Below, in pieces: positions 24,558-37,800 of a stretch of 64,000 bases of DNA. Location: NCBI GenBank assembly GCA_011033025.1, contig WFMF01000562.1, forward strand, positions 39,488 through 103,487. The letters run 5' to 3'. Position numbers and translations under genes: made by a program. The notes below the pieces were generated by a model. The model did no database searches, was not told the origin of the DNA, and worked only from the letters and a program-made list of their open reading frames with translations. The stretch's first letter is position 1. Each line of letters begins with the position of its first letter. Source of the stretch: Beroe forskalii (taxonomy: Eukaryota; Ctenophora; Nuda; Beroida; Beroidae).

Positions 24558-27500
24558 GCAAGTAATCCGGAACATTGATCACCAAAAGCTCGCTAATCAC
24601 CCTAATTAGCTCCTTATCCTAATTAGCTCTCATTAGTTAGGGTGCAATGAGTTTCTCCCATTTGGTTGCTGGACTGATGCTGTGTAACGAAAAGATGGCA
24701 TTTTGGAAGTTTGGAAGATGGTATTTTGGAAGTTTCCGCAGAATCATACTGACATCAGCAGCAGCAGCAGCTACTCTGGGTGGAAAATGCTAAATAAATT
24801 CTTACAGCAAACATTCCTGCTTCTCTCTCACACATCTCACCCTGACAGCTGAACTATGTATGATTAACCGGGCGTGACTGCCGACTACTCAACAGATTCT
24901 TAGAATATAATCATGAGATATATAATAATGATGACGGGGATAAGTTGATAATTTGTACGCCGTCGCTATTTCTCCCACAACCTGAGACGATGACCAAGAG
25001 AATATAATTGGTGTTCATTATGTTATTATCGGCTGCGATGTTTCAGAAATCTTGCCTAATGCCTACTTGGGTTTTTCTCCCTTCTATCCATGAGCTGGTG
25101 TCCTTCATAGCTCCATGTAAATATGCAATGTGCGGCATAGTGAGGTATTCCATGACGCAATTAATGAGGCAACGAGTCGTTGCTGTGCTTTAAGTACATC
25201 CCAATTACATGCTGTATTCTATTGTGGCCTATGGGAAGAATGACCTTTAAAACCTGTGCACATACAAAATGCTATAATTGTGAACATCTTGATTCTTGGA
25301 GTCTTTAGTTTTATGTTTTTAATAAATTACAAGAAAAAAGGACTTATTAGTGACAAAGGCAAGGTCACTTTGTTGTAGGGCCACGTTAAAAAGTGCTAAG
25401 ACTGGCCTTATTCTTTTAAAGTTTTGAAAAATAAACGAAGACTTTCGTGACATGCTTTCCTTAGAATTAATTTTTAAAATAACGATAATGCTAGATATGG
25501 CCATATAGCTAGCTACCTTTGAATAAAGTTTAAAGAGGGCTGGGAAAACTTTACTGAATCGAACAATAATAAATTAAGATGCAACATTACTTTCATGAGA
25601 GAGTTTGCGATTCTCTGGGCAGAATGTAGATTCAAGATCAGAAATCATCAATAACAAATACTTCCGCCTACCATATTGGCTCGTTAATTCAACTCCTATC
25701 ACTCAATCTTAGAGTTATGTCTGATATTATATTATGATGTTTTAATAAGGTTTTTAATTGTCTATTTTATGTCAAATTCAGATGTATTTGAGTTATATTT
25801 TGTAATCAATTAGAATGGTACTTTCATTCAGATTTTTTATGATGACCCTATTTCACCCGAACGGGGATAGAAGGGAAATTGTTCCCAACTGTCGAGCGTT
25901 GCTTCATCCCCCATGAATAAGGTACCCTGAGAAAAACCATCTCGACATTTCTCGAAATAATTGGCCATCATCCTCGACCAAAAAATGAATCTAATTACGT
26001 TATATGAGTATATATCTCGACTAAATTTTGACTTTAAATATCGTCTAATTCTGCAAGATTTCGTCGGTCGAGAAGAATATTCAAACCATTTAATTCGATC
26101 TCCCTCTCCTAAGATACATCTCTGTACACATGATCTGGGTAAGACTCACGGCCTGTGTAAACTTATTTCTGAATATACGGGCTGGATTTATTTAGACTAC
26201 ACTGTATATATTATTATATCGCCTGCTGCAGCCCGAGTTAGGAGGGAACTGGGGGATTAATGCTAGACCTGCTTAGACTAATGTCGGAGAAGATAATATG
26301 AGGGTCGGGAAGCTGAGTATGAATTACTTACACCAGAGAGAAATGGGAGAGCTCGCTGCTGCTAGGGTTAATTCTAAGCTTGGTTTTAGACTTTTAGAGT
26401 ATTATTATCATAATTATTTTAAAGCCATACTTTAAGATCATAGGTACTTACATTCAAGTGTATAGCTACGGGATAAGAGGATATTTCTTCAATATTTCTA
26501 GAGAATCAGGACACAGGGCACAGGCAGGATTCGTGATGTTGCCAACTATTCGTGATGTTGCCAACTATTCATCAACTATTCACTAGTCCATTACCGCGCC
26601 ATTGTTTTAATTTGCTATTTCACCTTCCTCGCTGGTTACACCAGCTACACGATCATATATCTTATAAGCAAGTTAAGAGAATAACTGATTCGCAGCATAA
26701 TGATTTAAGATGAGAACACTGATCATATTCAGTGTGGATATGTTACCACCATTGTAAATGGATAAGCACTGTCTAGATATGGAGGAAACGACTGTCTAGT
26801 TGAATCATGAGTAATGTGTCTGGATATCATTAGTATCATTCGTACGTTTCACAAGCCAAGCCCTCAGCTGATCATCTGTTGAGTGAGTATTTGCAGACCA
26901 TTCTGCATCAAAATTCAAACTCCGAATGTCAAATTATTGGAAAACATTTGATTTTTATCCACTATAAAGCATAATATGTAGTTTTGGACATTTTTCGAGA
27001 AGCCCGACCAGCTCTGGTAGTACGTGGAATTATATAATTCCGGTCACTGGTTCCAGACACCCTCAGTGCATAAGAGAGCCCACAATAGCTGAATCAGCCT
27101 GCCCTACTAAAGCCAGGGTGCCCATATAACATCGTTATGGTATTTTTGGAATCGAGCCAGAACCTATTAATTTGTCTACCAGCAAAATGCTGAATTATGC
27201 CAGCAGTTCAAGGTATCTAGATGTTTTCTCCCAATTTAGCTGCATGTACTGGTATCATGATACATATAAAACATGGCCATGTTTAGAGAAGGCTGTTAGC
27301 TGCTATAATTCCCAGCAAACCTCTGGTACTACCACGCACTAATACCCAATTACGGAACGCTAATGGATATGAAGTATTTTGGTTCGTGGTAATTGCGCGA
27401 AGTAAAGAAAGATAAGTAGTCGGGCTATGGTGTGAATTGAGAACTCTTATAGGCTGGGAATGTGTAAATGAAGGGAGAAAATGTGCTAAGGTTGCATGTG

Positions 27501-29324
27501 CTGCATTATATCTTGGGGAATCAAAACAAGGGAGTAATTGATGGCTCGCACTTTGAAGTTTGAACGTCAGAGGTGGAAAAGAGTCGGAACTCGGAAACAC
27601 AGTATCTTTGTGAAGGTGGGTAACTAAATCGTACCATCTTCAAGTGCTTTGATCCACATTTTCCTAATGGTAGATGGTGGGATCATAATATCCATAGAAA
27701 GGAACCAGGTGTTTCTATCGAATACAAAGGCTTTGATCCTTACTACCCAAAGTGACAAAATACCTGTTTTAAAAAGCCTCTAAATTATGAATTGCTGTCT
27801 GGAAACTCAAAAATGCACGCTATTGGTTTTGCGATTTGAACAATCTCCAAAATTAATCCGTTGCAAATAGGTACCTAGATCTGAGGCCTGAGCTGACAAA
27901 GAGCTTCCATTTTTCTGATTTTAAAGATTTCTAGTCTCTTTCGATGTAAATTTTGATCGGATCAAAGGACCAAATATGGGTGTATCATAGCTGTGTAGAA
28001 GAAACATTAATGAAATGATAGAAGATATTATTCGATTGCCAACAATAACCTAATCAAGATTGGGAATACCGGCATTGATCATGCTTCATCCTAGGCTCCA
28101 TCCTACCTTGCAAACAAAAGATCAAACGATAGAAATGATGGAGGTGTTTACCAATCACGAAGTGATCCGACAAAAATAGCAATTTGTCTGGTTTCTATCA
28201 TGGTTTTCGAGGAAATCCCTGCCCTGCCCAAATATGCCTTTATTCTTTTTCCTATCAATTTACTTCTAAAGTTTAAACATGTTTGGTACCCAGATACTCA
28301 CATGCTCTTGTATTGAACACTCGGTACCTACCTACATTCAAACGTCCCATACACATTACACAAGTACATAACTACCTTATTTCAGATATTTAGGTATTTT
28401 GGGCGGCAACACTCTTTACATCCTTTGTATCGACGTATTGGGCACGTTTCAAGTATTTATATTTTGTAAACGGCTAGTTTCACGGCCACGTCTCTTCCAA
28501 GTGAAAGTCAAGCGACTGTAAGACTGAGCCATTGTTTGAGATATCATAGAGAATGAACAACGTGACGACTCATTTCATTAGCTATCCTTGCGGATTGCTG
28601 CATACATTCAAGTAATCGGAGCTTCTGCAGATATTCTGAGCTTGCTACTCGATCCTTAGTGTCGGCAATCGTAATCGATAAACGTGATGGAGGAATAATA
28701 TGCGCGCGCGAAAGACATTTGTTATTTCTGTGTCACAAAATTGGTAACGACTTTGTTTTATTTTGCGCGCGTTGGACGCCCGAAGGTTAATTGCAGCGCA
28801 TAAGATGCATGGTTTAAATTGCACAAGTGAAATTTTATGCTGTTTCACTCCATCCACTAGCCAGAAATCTACTTACTTGTGCAGTACTTTCATATAGGGC
28901 CAAATCGATGGTTGGAGTGAAATAGGTGTACATTAAGGATTGAATCGTTCACTTTGATTTTTGAAGAAATTTGTAAAAAAACAGTGCTTCTGATTTAGAC
29001 ATCGAAAAACTCATCGTATAGTAATCAAAATCAATATTTCTTATCTTACAATTGTAACATTTGCCTCATAATCTGACAAAAATCGTTAAAATGGACATGA
29101 AAAGAAAGGATTAAACCATGTTGATCATCAATTTTCCAAAAATGTGTTCATTATTCATAAAGTTTTGAAACTGAGATTGATCTTCTGTAGAAAATTGTGC
29201 AATGGCGAGAATAGATCATAAATAAGAGGAAACTACTTTGAATCAATACCCGGTTCAACATTTAGCAAGTGATCAAGCTCTATCAATACAAATGCTATGG
29301 AACAAAACTCGAGTCCGCCCCAAG
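24558..29324. other. Intergenic stretch without recognised genes
   Basis: AT-rich. The frames at 25961-26260 and 27283-27600 have no splice support or recognisable domain. A duplicated CGTGATGTTGCCAACTATTC lies at about 26530-26570. Confidence 0.35.
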
Positions 29325-31834
29325 TCACAAATGTAGTGAAACATGTGAAGATCCCTGAACTCTATTCATGGGATGCAGTCCCCTGTAATTCCTGTAGAAC
29401 GTAGAACTCTGCGATGAAACCTCCTCATTTCCCCTCTCACTACTATACCCCTCGGCTCCCGCCTCACTCTGCGCTGCGTGTAGGAGCAGGTCAGGAGGTC
29501 GGTAGGTTTGTCTGATGCTTCGTGTGATGGAACTTTCTGAGGTAGGGGTGATGGAGGGGCTGTTCGGGTGTCCGTTCTTAGGTCGTGAGTCGGGAGGAGA
29601 TCGCCTGGAATCCCTGGGGTTTATGAATATATGAAATAAACTACATCAGAGGATAATCAGGTACATATATGTCGAAAAAGGGATTCAGCAAGCATAGTTT
29701 AATATTAAAACGAAAAAATATTATAAATTTGACATCAAATTTGGAAATTGGCATCAAACTTCGCATGAAACTCACGCTCTATCAGAAGTGAGCAATCCCC
29801 CTGCAGCTGCAGGTGTCTTTATCTTCTGCTTCACATACTCCACATTCCTTAACGCTCCTGACTTCTTCCCCTCCTTCCGGGGCGACTGCAGATCCCTCAG
29901 AGTCTCAGCATTGCTTGCGGAATGGGAATTGCTTGCAGAGTGTGAGTTGCTTGCGGAGTAGTTGCTGCAGCTGTTGCCATGGATACTGGAGCAGGGAAAG
30001 GATATGTCGAGGTGTGGAGGAGTAGAGTTCATGGGTCTCTTTCCCAGTCTCGGAGTTGAGGAGTACACGTAGCTCTGGTTGGGGGGACGAGAGAGGCTGG
30101 CGGGGATGGAGGGGTGGGTCGCTGTTTGGAGGGGTCAGTGGGCAGGGAGGTCAGGTGAGCGGGGGTACGGCTTTTGTCCTGGAAAAAGAGGGAAAATTAG
30201 CTACATTGGTTTTAAATCTTTACATCAATTCATCGACGTGAATTGGTGATGAATCTGAATTTTCAAGTCAATGAAAACTTTGAAAATCTTAATTTTGCCT
30301 TCAAATCATGGATGAATAGTGAATACCTGAATACCGCCGCTTACAAACCTGTGGATCATAAGCGAGATGTAGGTTTACAGTGTTTAAACATTCGTTGTTG
30401 TCAGACAGAGTGCCAGATGATGCTGAACAGGGGTTGGAATTTTAAGACATAATCAAAGCGCAGTTCAGAAGTTTTATAATCAACATCAATTAAAAACTAT
30501 GTATACCAGGTTTAAATTGACGTTAAACGGAACGTACCTTTGGACAGATTCGGGCTTGATCGCTTTGGCTTAGGGGGTGCTGAAAAGAATGCTGTTCAAC
30601 GTTAGTAAACAGTTATTGAATAAGCTGTTAGTTTTAATTGAACATTAATGAGGTCATTCATAGTTCGAGAAGAAGGCAGTGATAGGGAACATTTATGAAA
30701 AACACCACTAAATTTCAGTCTAGTAGTCAACCGTCTAGTGGTCTAATGTCAATAGCACTCACGGGCCCTAGCAAAGAGTTCTTGTAGGAAAGTGTCCATG
30801 GCTGCTCCCGATGTTTCCAGCCTCGTTAACCACCGGCTGCCGCTCACCACTCTCTCCTGTGGGTGGAAGTGTGAGTGAAGTGCCAAGAAATTCCAAGATG
30901 GGTGAGATGGTGGGATGATTATACCCTTTAAACCCTGAGATGAGAAATGGGTCCCATGTGAAAGAACGTAATGTGAAGCTCATATTATCAGATTGAATAC
31001 GAAATTACATCGTGCAAAGTCATGAGGCCACAAATTCTAAATGATCACTCACCAGAATACAAGCTTAGATCAGTTGAAAAAGTGTCGGCTATTTCCGCAA
31101 GAGTTTGTGTGGCCATGGGGTGCCATGTTGTCGGTTACCAAGCAGCGGTGGACTGTTGCTTAGCAACGGAGATGAACCGTACTCTGAACCGTAGTATTGC
31201 ATCGGCTGCATGGAACAAAAGATGAAAATCTGGCATTCTGGCATTTAAAATCAACAGTTTCAAAACATAGATTCAAAACATATGTTGAACATAAAGTTCG
31301 ACAGAAATCGAATATCGATTAAAAAAAGTAAAAAGCAATGAAAACCTTCGGACTGGTGGACTTCGGAGGTTGGTATGGGGGAGGGCTGGCCGTACAACTG
31401 TTGTTAAATCTGAGGGATAGCAGCAAGGATTTAATAGCTTGGCATTGCACATCAATTATACTCCAATTAGGTAATGGCTCATCATGTTTAGCGTTACATG
31501 AAAGGGCCTATTACCTTTGTAATTAGCATTATATCAAGTTCTGAATGCCTCAATGAACACAGGACAGGTAACAAAGGGAGGTTAATAAGTTCGATAATAT
31601 TGCAATCATATGCCCAAATCTGCCGTGGTTTTGGTAGTGGTACTCAGACTGGGCGTTTCCATGGTACTCCCTCTGTGGGTACTGTTCCTCAGGCTGGAGA
31701 TTAGGGCAGGATGTCCATTGGAGGGGGGCTTGGCCTGGTAACCTGCCCTTCTGAGCTAACCAGTCCTCCGTTGCGACCGTCTCGTAGAATTGGGACTCGT
31801 GTTGGTATGGGGCTAGAGTTAGGAATGAGGTTGT
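29325..31834 (-). CDS. 3' exons of the dystrophin-family gene: Ser/Pro/Tyr-rich tail
   Basis: These exons have no known domain. They encode low-complexity sequence, including [43 protein letters not shown] repeats and [15 protein letters not shown], ending SHVSLHL. Splice phases chain without a stop. The strongest boundaries are 30579-30538 (CAG/GTACGT), 30121-29776 (GTGAGT donor) and 29613-29325. At 30858-30763 another frame (containing [12 protein letters not shown], donor GTGAGTGC) also splices in phase into 30579. At about 31113-31040 an ATG in good context opens [20 protein letters not shown], ending at GTGAGT. These could be alternative first exons or a wrong boundary choice on my part. 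Confidence 0.5.
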
Positions 31835-34800
31835 CTTTGAGTGAAAAACCCCAATCAATGATAACAGGGAATGATTTTTTGAAGTTTCGTATGATTCAAG
31901 CCTAGTCTATAATCAAGCCTAGTCTATAATCAAAAAGCTTAGGAAAGTCTTACTTGTGACATCGTAGATTTTGGTTTTTCGTCACTTGGATGCCTGGAAA
32001 ATAAGTTGTAATTATTACCTCTGTATTCTGTAACCTGATATTAACATCTGAATAGATGGTGGGACATGGGTACCAGTTCCAGTCTTCAATTCATAGCGTG
32101 TAACAGAGCACTGGAAGACTTAATCTTTTAATCTTTGCACTCTAATTCATTGATAGGCTGGCAGCTTTGATACCGTCTATGACGACATAGCAAAAGTTGC
32201 ATGAAAACAGAATGCAGTCAATGTCCGGTGCTAAGTGAAGAAGGATGCAAGTGAATCTAAATCGTACAACGTAATTAATTTTGAGTCCAATTATAGCTGA
32301 CAAGCGCGAAATAGAGCCAGATTACACATGTGCGCGTCACGCGCGCCGCGCCGCGCACATGTGTAATCTATGATGATATTTCAAATTTGTACAGAATAAT
32401 TTTATCGCGCGTTCCGCGAAATTTCTGGAATTTGCCAAATTTTGAGTGTAATTCGGAATTGAATTTGAGTGTAATTTGGAATTGGTTTATCTCGGGACAA
32501 CACACGTCAGGAGCAGCTTTTGGTTCCTCAAAATCAAATCAGAATACCTGCTGACACTTTTCACTGATTTCGGCTTCAAATACGTCTTTATAACGGAAGT
32601 AAGATCTTTGATGCTTTCAGATGTTGATCCCTGGATACATTATATTAAGATAAGCATGTTATATACAGGTATTATATTGCCTTCTTACTTTCTTAACTTG
32701 ATTTTACACGTCAACAGACTCTATGTTGGTTTGCATGCAGTAGTAATTCAATTTGAAGACTTTAGTGGAACGGTATATGATTTTATGCATGCTATTTTGG
32801 GCAATATTTAGAGGCAAGGTGTACGATTTTACTTTCATTATGAGTTATTTATTCTCTCCGCAAATTTGAATAATTAAGATATTAGAAAATGGACAATGGA
32901 AATTCATTGAAGTGAATTCATCCCCCGATCTCTACCTTGTTGATGTATTCTTTAAGTGGATGGGTTTGGTCGTGGGTCTTCACAGGCTTTCCGCTAAGAA
33001 AACATTCCTGAAGATATCTCAAGTCAGTAAGTTAGAATTGCAAGTTAGATATTAAGATATTAAATATTAAAATTGATAGAAAAATTAGCATTTTTGATTG
33101 GCGCAGTTGGTTATAGACTAAAATTCCAAATACCTAGGTACATGATAATCGTCGTATTTTGTACGACGTTTAAGCACCAAATGTAGCAGTGAAAGCCATC
33201 ATGATTTGATTCAAATTTCCAAAACTTTAAACTCTGTCAATAGAAAGAACAGATCAAAACACCATAAATACAACCGATTCAACAACAGTAAGCGAATTTA
33301 AGCCGTTAGCCCAAAGTCAATGACAATATTATAGACGAGTTATCGCTTGACAGTAATGTACTCTATGCTTTGGGCGATTATGCCTATTCGATAGATGAAA
33401 TCATCGGATTCTATACAGAGAATTGGAATTAAAATTTCTTAATTTGACAATGGATGATCAAGTCAATAATTTATTCAACTATTTACGCTTGTTCTCAATT
33501 CAAAGTCAAAGATCGGTCGACGCAGCAATAGTGAGTGGTCTATAACTGATGTGACTAATACTTTATCTTAAATTTAGAACTTAAATAACTGTAGTAAAAT
33601 AGAATGATACGTGACTGACGGGCTTGGCAAAGCACATTACGTAATTACTGAATTAATCAATAGGGAAGTTGTTGTCGTGATTTTGACAGCTTAAAATGAT
33701 TGATCACCGTAATCATCATTTATCTCCAGAAGCTTATAAATTTTTTATTACTTTATAAAAATTTTGATATTTTCGCAATTTGAAAAGGAAGTTATTCCAA
33801 AGCACTATTGCTTCGAATCTTAAAATTCAGCCATGACTGAGGTTTCATGTTTGAGCGAACTTGAAAGATCATCCTTTGAAGTTGCAAGACCTCTTTGCAT
33901 CTACGTACCTATCTAATATCTACGTACCTAGTAATTTAGGCAATACCCTAGTAGTAATTTAGCCAATACCCAAATAATAAGAATGCGTTAAAATGTTAAA
34001 AACCTAACATGTAATCCTATAGGACATTCCAGAACGACCAATGCCACTCAGTGGTACAGGATCGTCAGCATTATTCCTACTTTCCTAATAACGTCTATTA
34101 CTGATTACATCGAATACACTACCAGTGCCGTATTGTCTGCCAATGCTCTACTGGGACAGATAATGTAATATAACCTCGAAGTTAATATTACTTCGGAATT
34201 GATATTACCTCGGAATTAATATTACCCAGAAATTAATAATAACTACACTTCTACAACAGGTGAGGACCAGAGAATGCTACCCTACAGTAATTAGATTATA
34301 TTAACACCACCATCCGTATGTATGAACGTGTCTGTATATTATAGAGTGCTCAGAAGTAGCTACCAGAACAATCATGTCTGCCCCTCTTCGTAATATAATA
34401 ATCAATAACCTCTTACTTGTTATAAAATCGTCAATCTGCCCCACAAACTACAATCAGCGAGAGAAAGAGTAGGATGGCGTCAGTAGGATGGGAAGGATCA
34501 GGCAAGAAGTGACTGTAGACAGAACATACACACTACCAATACACACACCTCTCTAACAAGGTCATCACTACAGTATATACCCCACCACCATTCCTAGAGT
34601 TACCATGACAACGTGTTAATTACACACGGCGTATAGACCGTGGGAGGTGGGATGACCGACTGAGAGACCCCCCTCAGTAGTGTTTAACACTTATAATACG
34701 ACGCGTGATGTCGACAGTTTTACATGTTAAACTGTCATAATGACGTCACAAACAAGCGAGTTAAAGTCGAACACAAGGCTATCGAACTTCAAGCTACAAG

Positions 34801-37800
34801 GACAGAGCAATGCATCCATTGGTTCTGATTAATGTGGTCATCATCATCGACAGTTGTAGTAGTAAAGAGCAATACCATTGGAGAGGGAAGTGCCTTACTA
34901 CTTCATTAGCAGTTAAAAGGGCACAACGTATACCATTATATTATTTAATAGTACTATTATTTTACTAATAGCACTATTTCCGCTATTTCCAGTACATTGG
35001 AAGGGGTATGTGCATGCGAATGGGGGTTCAACGGACCATGGCCTGCGTTGCTTTGGCACATGATATACATAGCATGAAAACGAACTAAGCAATATTATAT
35101 ACAGGCTGTGGATATAGCAAGTCATGATTTGGATGAGAAAAGAGCTACGCACACAAAAATAAACCTTTGAGAATGACGTCATTATGATAGTTTAAAACAA
35201 TGAATATATTGCTGAACTCCCTGATTTTACGCAGGCAGCAGCAGGCACGAAGGGTATATATACTCCACCACAAGGAGATGGATTATGATCTGGATAAAAT
35301 GCACACAGTTAGTGTGATCATAGGGCTCTGCGTGGTGGTGGGTTCTAGTCTAAACGATATGATCCCGTGTTAGGTCTGGGAAATAATAGGCGGTGCCATG
35401 GCATCAGATTACCATTGTTAGCCATGATAATGACATCACTCTCAACCATATTCCATTCGGCTGCCGCAAATGTCCGAATGATTCTCAGGAATAGTTGTTC
35501 CTGCTGCACCACAGCTTGATTCAGTTAGAGATATCTGAGTGTATTGGCATATCTCTTTCCCTTTCTCAAATCTCTCTTCAATTCTATGGGTGTGTAAAAG
35601 GTGTGAAGGTGTGCAGGGTGTGTATATTGAAGGCCTGAAGGGAGATAATCATTGAATATCGCTTTATTCTAATCCTCGATCATTGATTAATCACCTTTAT
35701 TATACTACCGTGAATTATCATCTCAAGAATAACTCGCGTCTGCATTGTGTAGAGACTAAAGAGGAGGAATGGTTTATCATTAGTCTCTAAATAAGACGAA
35801 TAGGAAGGTGGAGGTGCCTGGTGTTATTTTATCTTCAGAAATAACTGTGGGAAATTCGGTGTTGCCTTAGTTCCTTCCGAACTCTTTCAGTGATGGAAAA
35901 GCGAGTAATTGAGGATTGGTTCGGAAAGAAACTTCTGGGAAAATTTCCACGATAACATCCAGGAAGCTTAGATTTAACTTTAGAATACGGACATCCAAGG
36001 GTGTGGTAGTTGATTTGTGAATCGTCTGATTTGAAGAGGGAAATCGAGAGAGTAATGTTTTACACTTGAATCACGCGAAAGTAATTACAATCATACTTCT
36101 GAAAATGGAAGGCAATTCATTCGAACCCACATCAGCTATATATTTCATGGCTGATATATTGAACTCTTGACGAATGAGCACATGGAGACAAGTAGAGGTT
36201 TGAATGTTTAAATTTGACCTTTCAATGCTGACCATTGACCAAGCAAGATTTCAGTGCCACTGAGTAGTTCAAGGGTACTGGTTCATGTGATTTTTGACAA
36301 AGGTTTGTTTCAATTTACATCGTAGAAACCAGTCGAATTCTGCAGTATTCAAACCTAATTCTCTACTTCACTCCACCATATGTCATTTGATACGGTTTAT
36401 CTCACTACAGTGAGATTTTAAGAGTACTGCCACAGCAACACCACAATAACAAGGCTGAAGGGTGAATTGTCTAATAAAATACGTGGCCAAAATAACGAAA
36501 ACTATTCGGCAATTGATGGTGATGTCATTATCAGGCTTCAAGACTGTGAACTGCTGAAATCAGTTTACCATGGCGTTTCAGAACAGTAAAAAAAACCTGA
36601 CGAATAGCAAGCAGAATGATGTCATAATCATGGTTAATTATTGTGAACTAATGACATCGTTCTACCAATCCACAATTAACATTTTTACAACTCACCTGAC
36701 AAAGGTGGAGGTTGGGACACTGAAGACACCTGTATCGGAGTCCTAAGATAGGGTAACACCCACACCCGCCACACTTAGCATCGTGCTTCACTCAAATGAG
36801 GGGGAATTAGGGAATAGGGAATAGGGAGTAGGAAATAGGGAATACGGAACAGGGAACAGGGAACAGGGAGTAGGGAACACCCACACCTGCCACACTTAGC
36901 ATCGTACATCACTGTAATGAGGGAGAATTAGGGAATAGGGAATTGAGGAATAGGAAATAGGGAGTAAGGAAATAGGGAACAGGGTAACACCTGCATCCGC
37001 CACACTTAGCATCATGCTTCACTGTTATGAGGGGGAATTAGGGAATAGGGAATTGGGAAGTATGGAATATGGAATTGAGAACAGGGAATAGGTAGAATTG
37101 GATTATGATGAATGGGGTTTATAAGGAGGAGAGAGGAGGAGGGAGTAGGGAAAGGTAAGTAGAGAAGAGGGAATGAGAACATGAAATAGGAAACTGGGAA
37201 CGGGGAAGTATGACACAATCACTTTGTGATTTCATTCAGTAAAATTGAAGAATGAAGATATAAGTGGAAGAACAATGGCTATGGTGGTCTAATATTGCGC
37301 CATTAACTGATTGTCTTGATGATGCGCATTCCTATAAGCTCATGTCAGTGATAGATTTATTTATAAAGCGGAGTTTAAAATCATGCATGTTAAAACTCCA
37401 CATCACGTATCAATCCATTCAGTGCAAAGAATTCAAATTGAAAGTTTTGGAAGGACGTAGCATAACAAGACTCTTCATATCAGATGCTGATGAACATGAG
37501 TAGGCTTTTTCTCTGTTCACAAGTGTATGATTGTTGCGCTATACATGATGCCTCTTGATGCTTTAAGACGACGTATGCTTACAGAAATCAAACAACACTT
37601 TCAAATCGCGAACAAGACGTTTTAGTACAACTGGCTCAAATACGCGTTGATTTCAAAAAATCATGATGATTTTATCAGGAGCCACAACGAATCAGAGCTC
37701 ATTCGAAGGGCAAAACGTGTAGCGGGATATTTAGGCGGCGATTAGGGTTTGCAACCGATATTATCGGCGATAAATTATCGCCGATAAAACGCGAAAAATT

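Noticed and set aside
31550-31858. Long minus-strand frame as one exon to its stop
   Set aside because: Only its first 19 codons fit the splice phase of the next exon; two other frames over the same DNA are also open, so openness alone is weak evidence.
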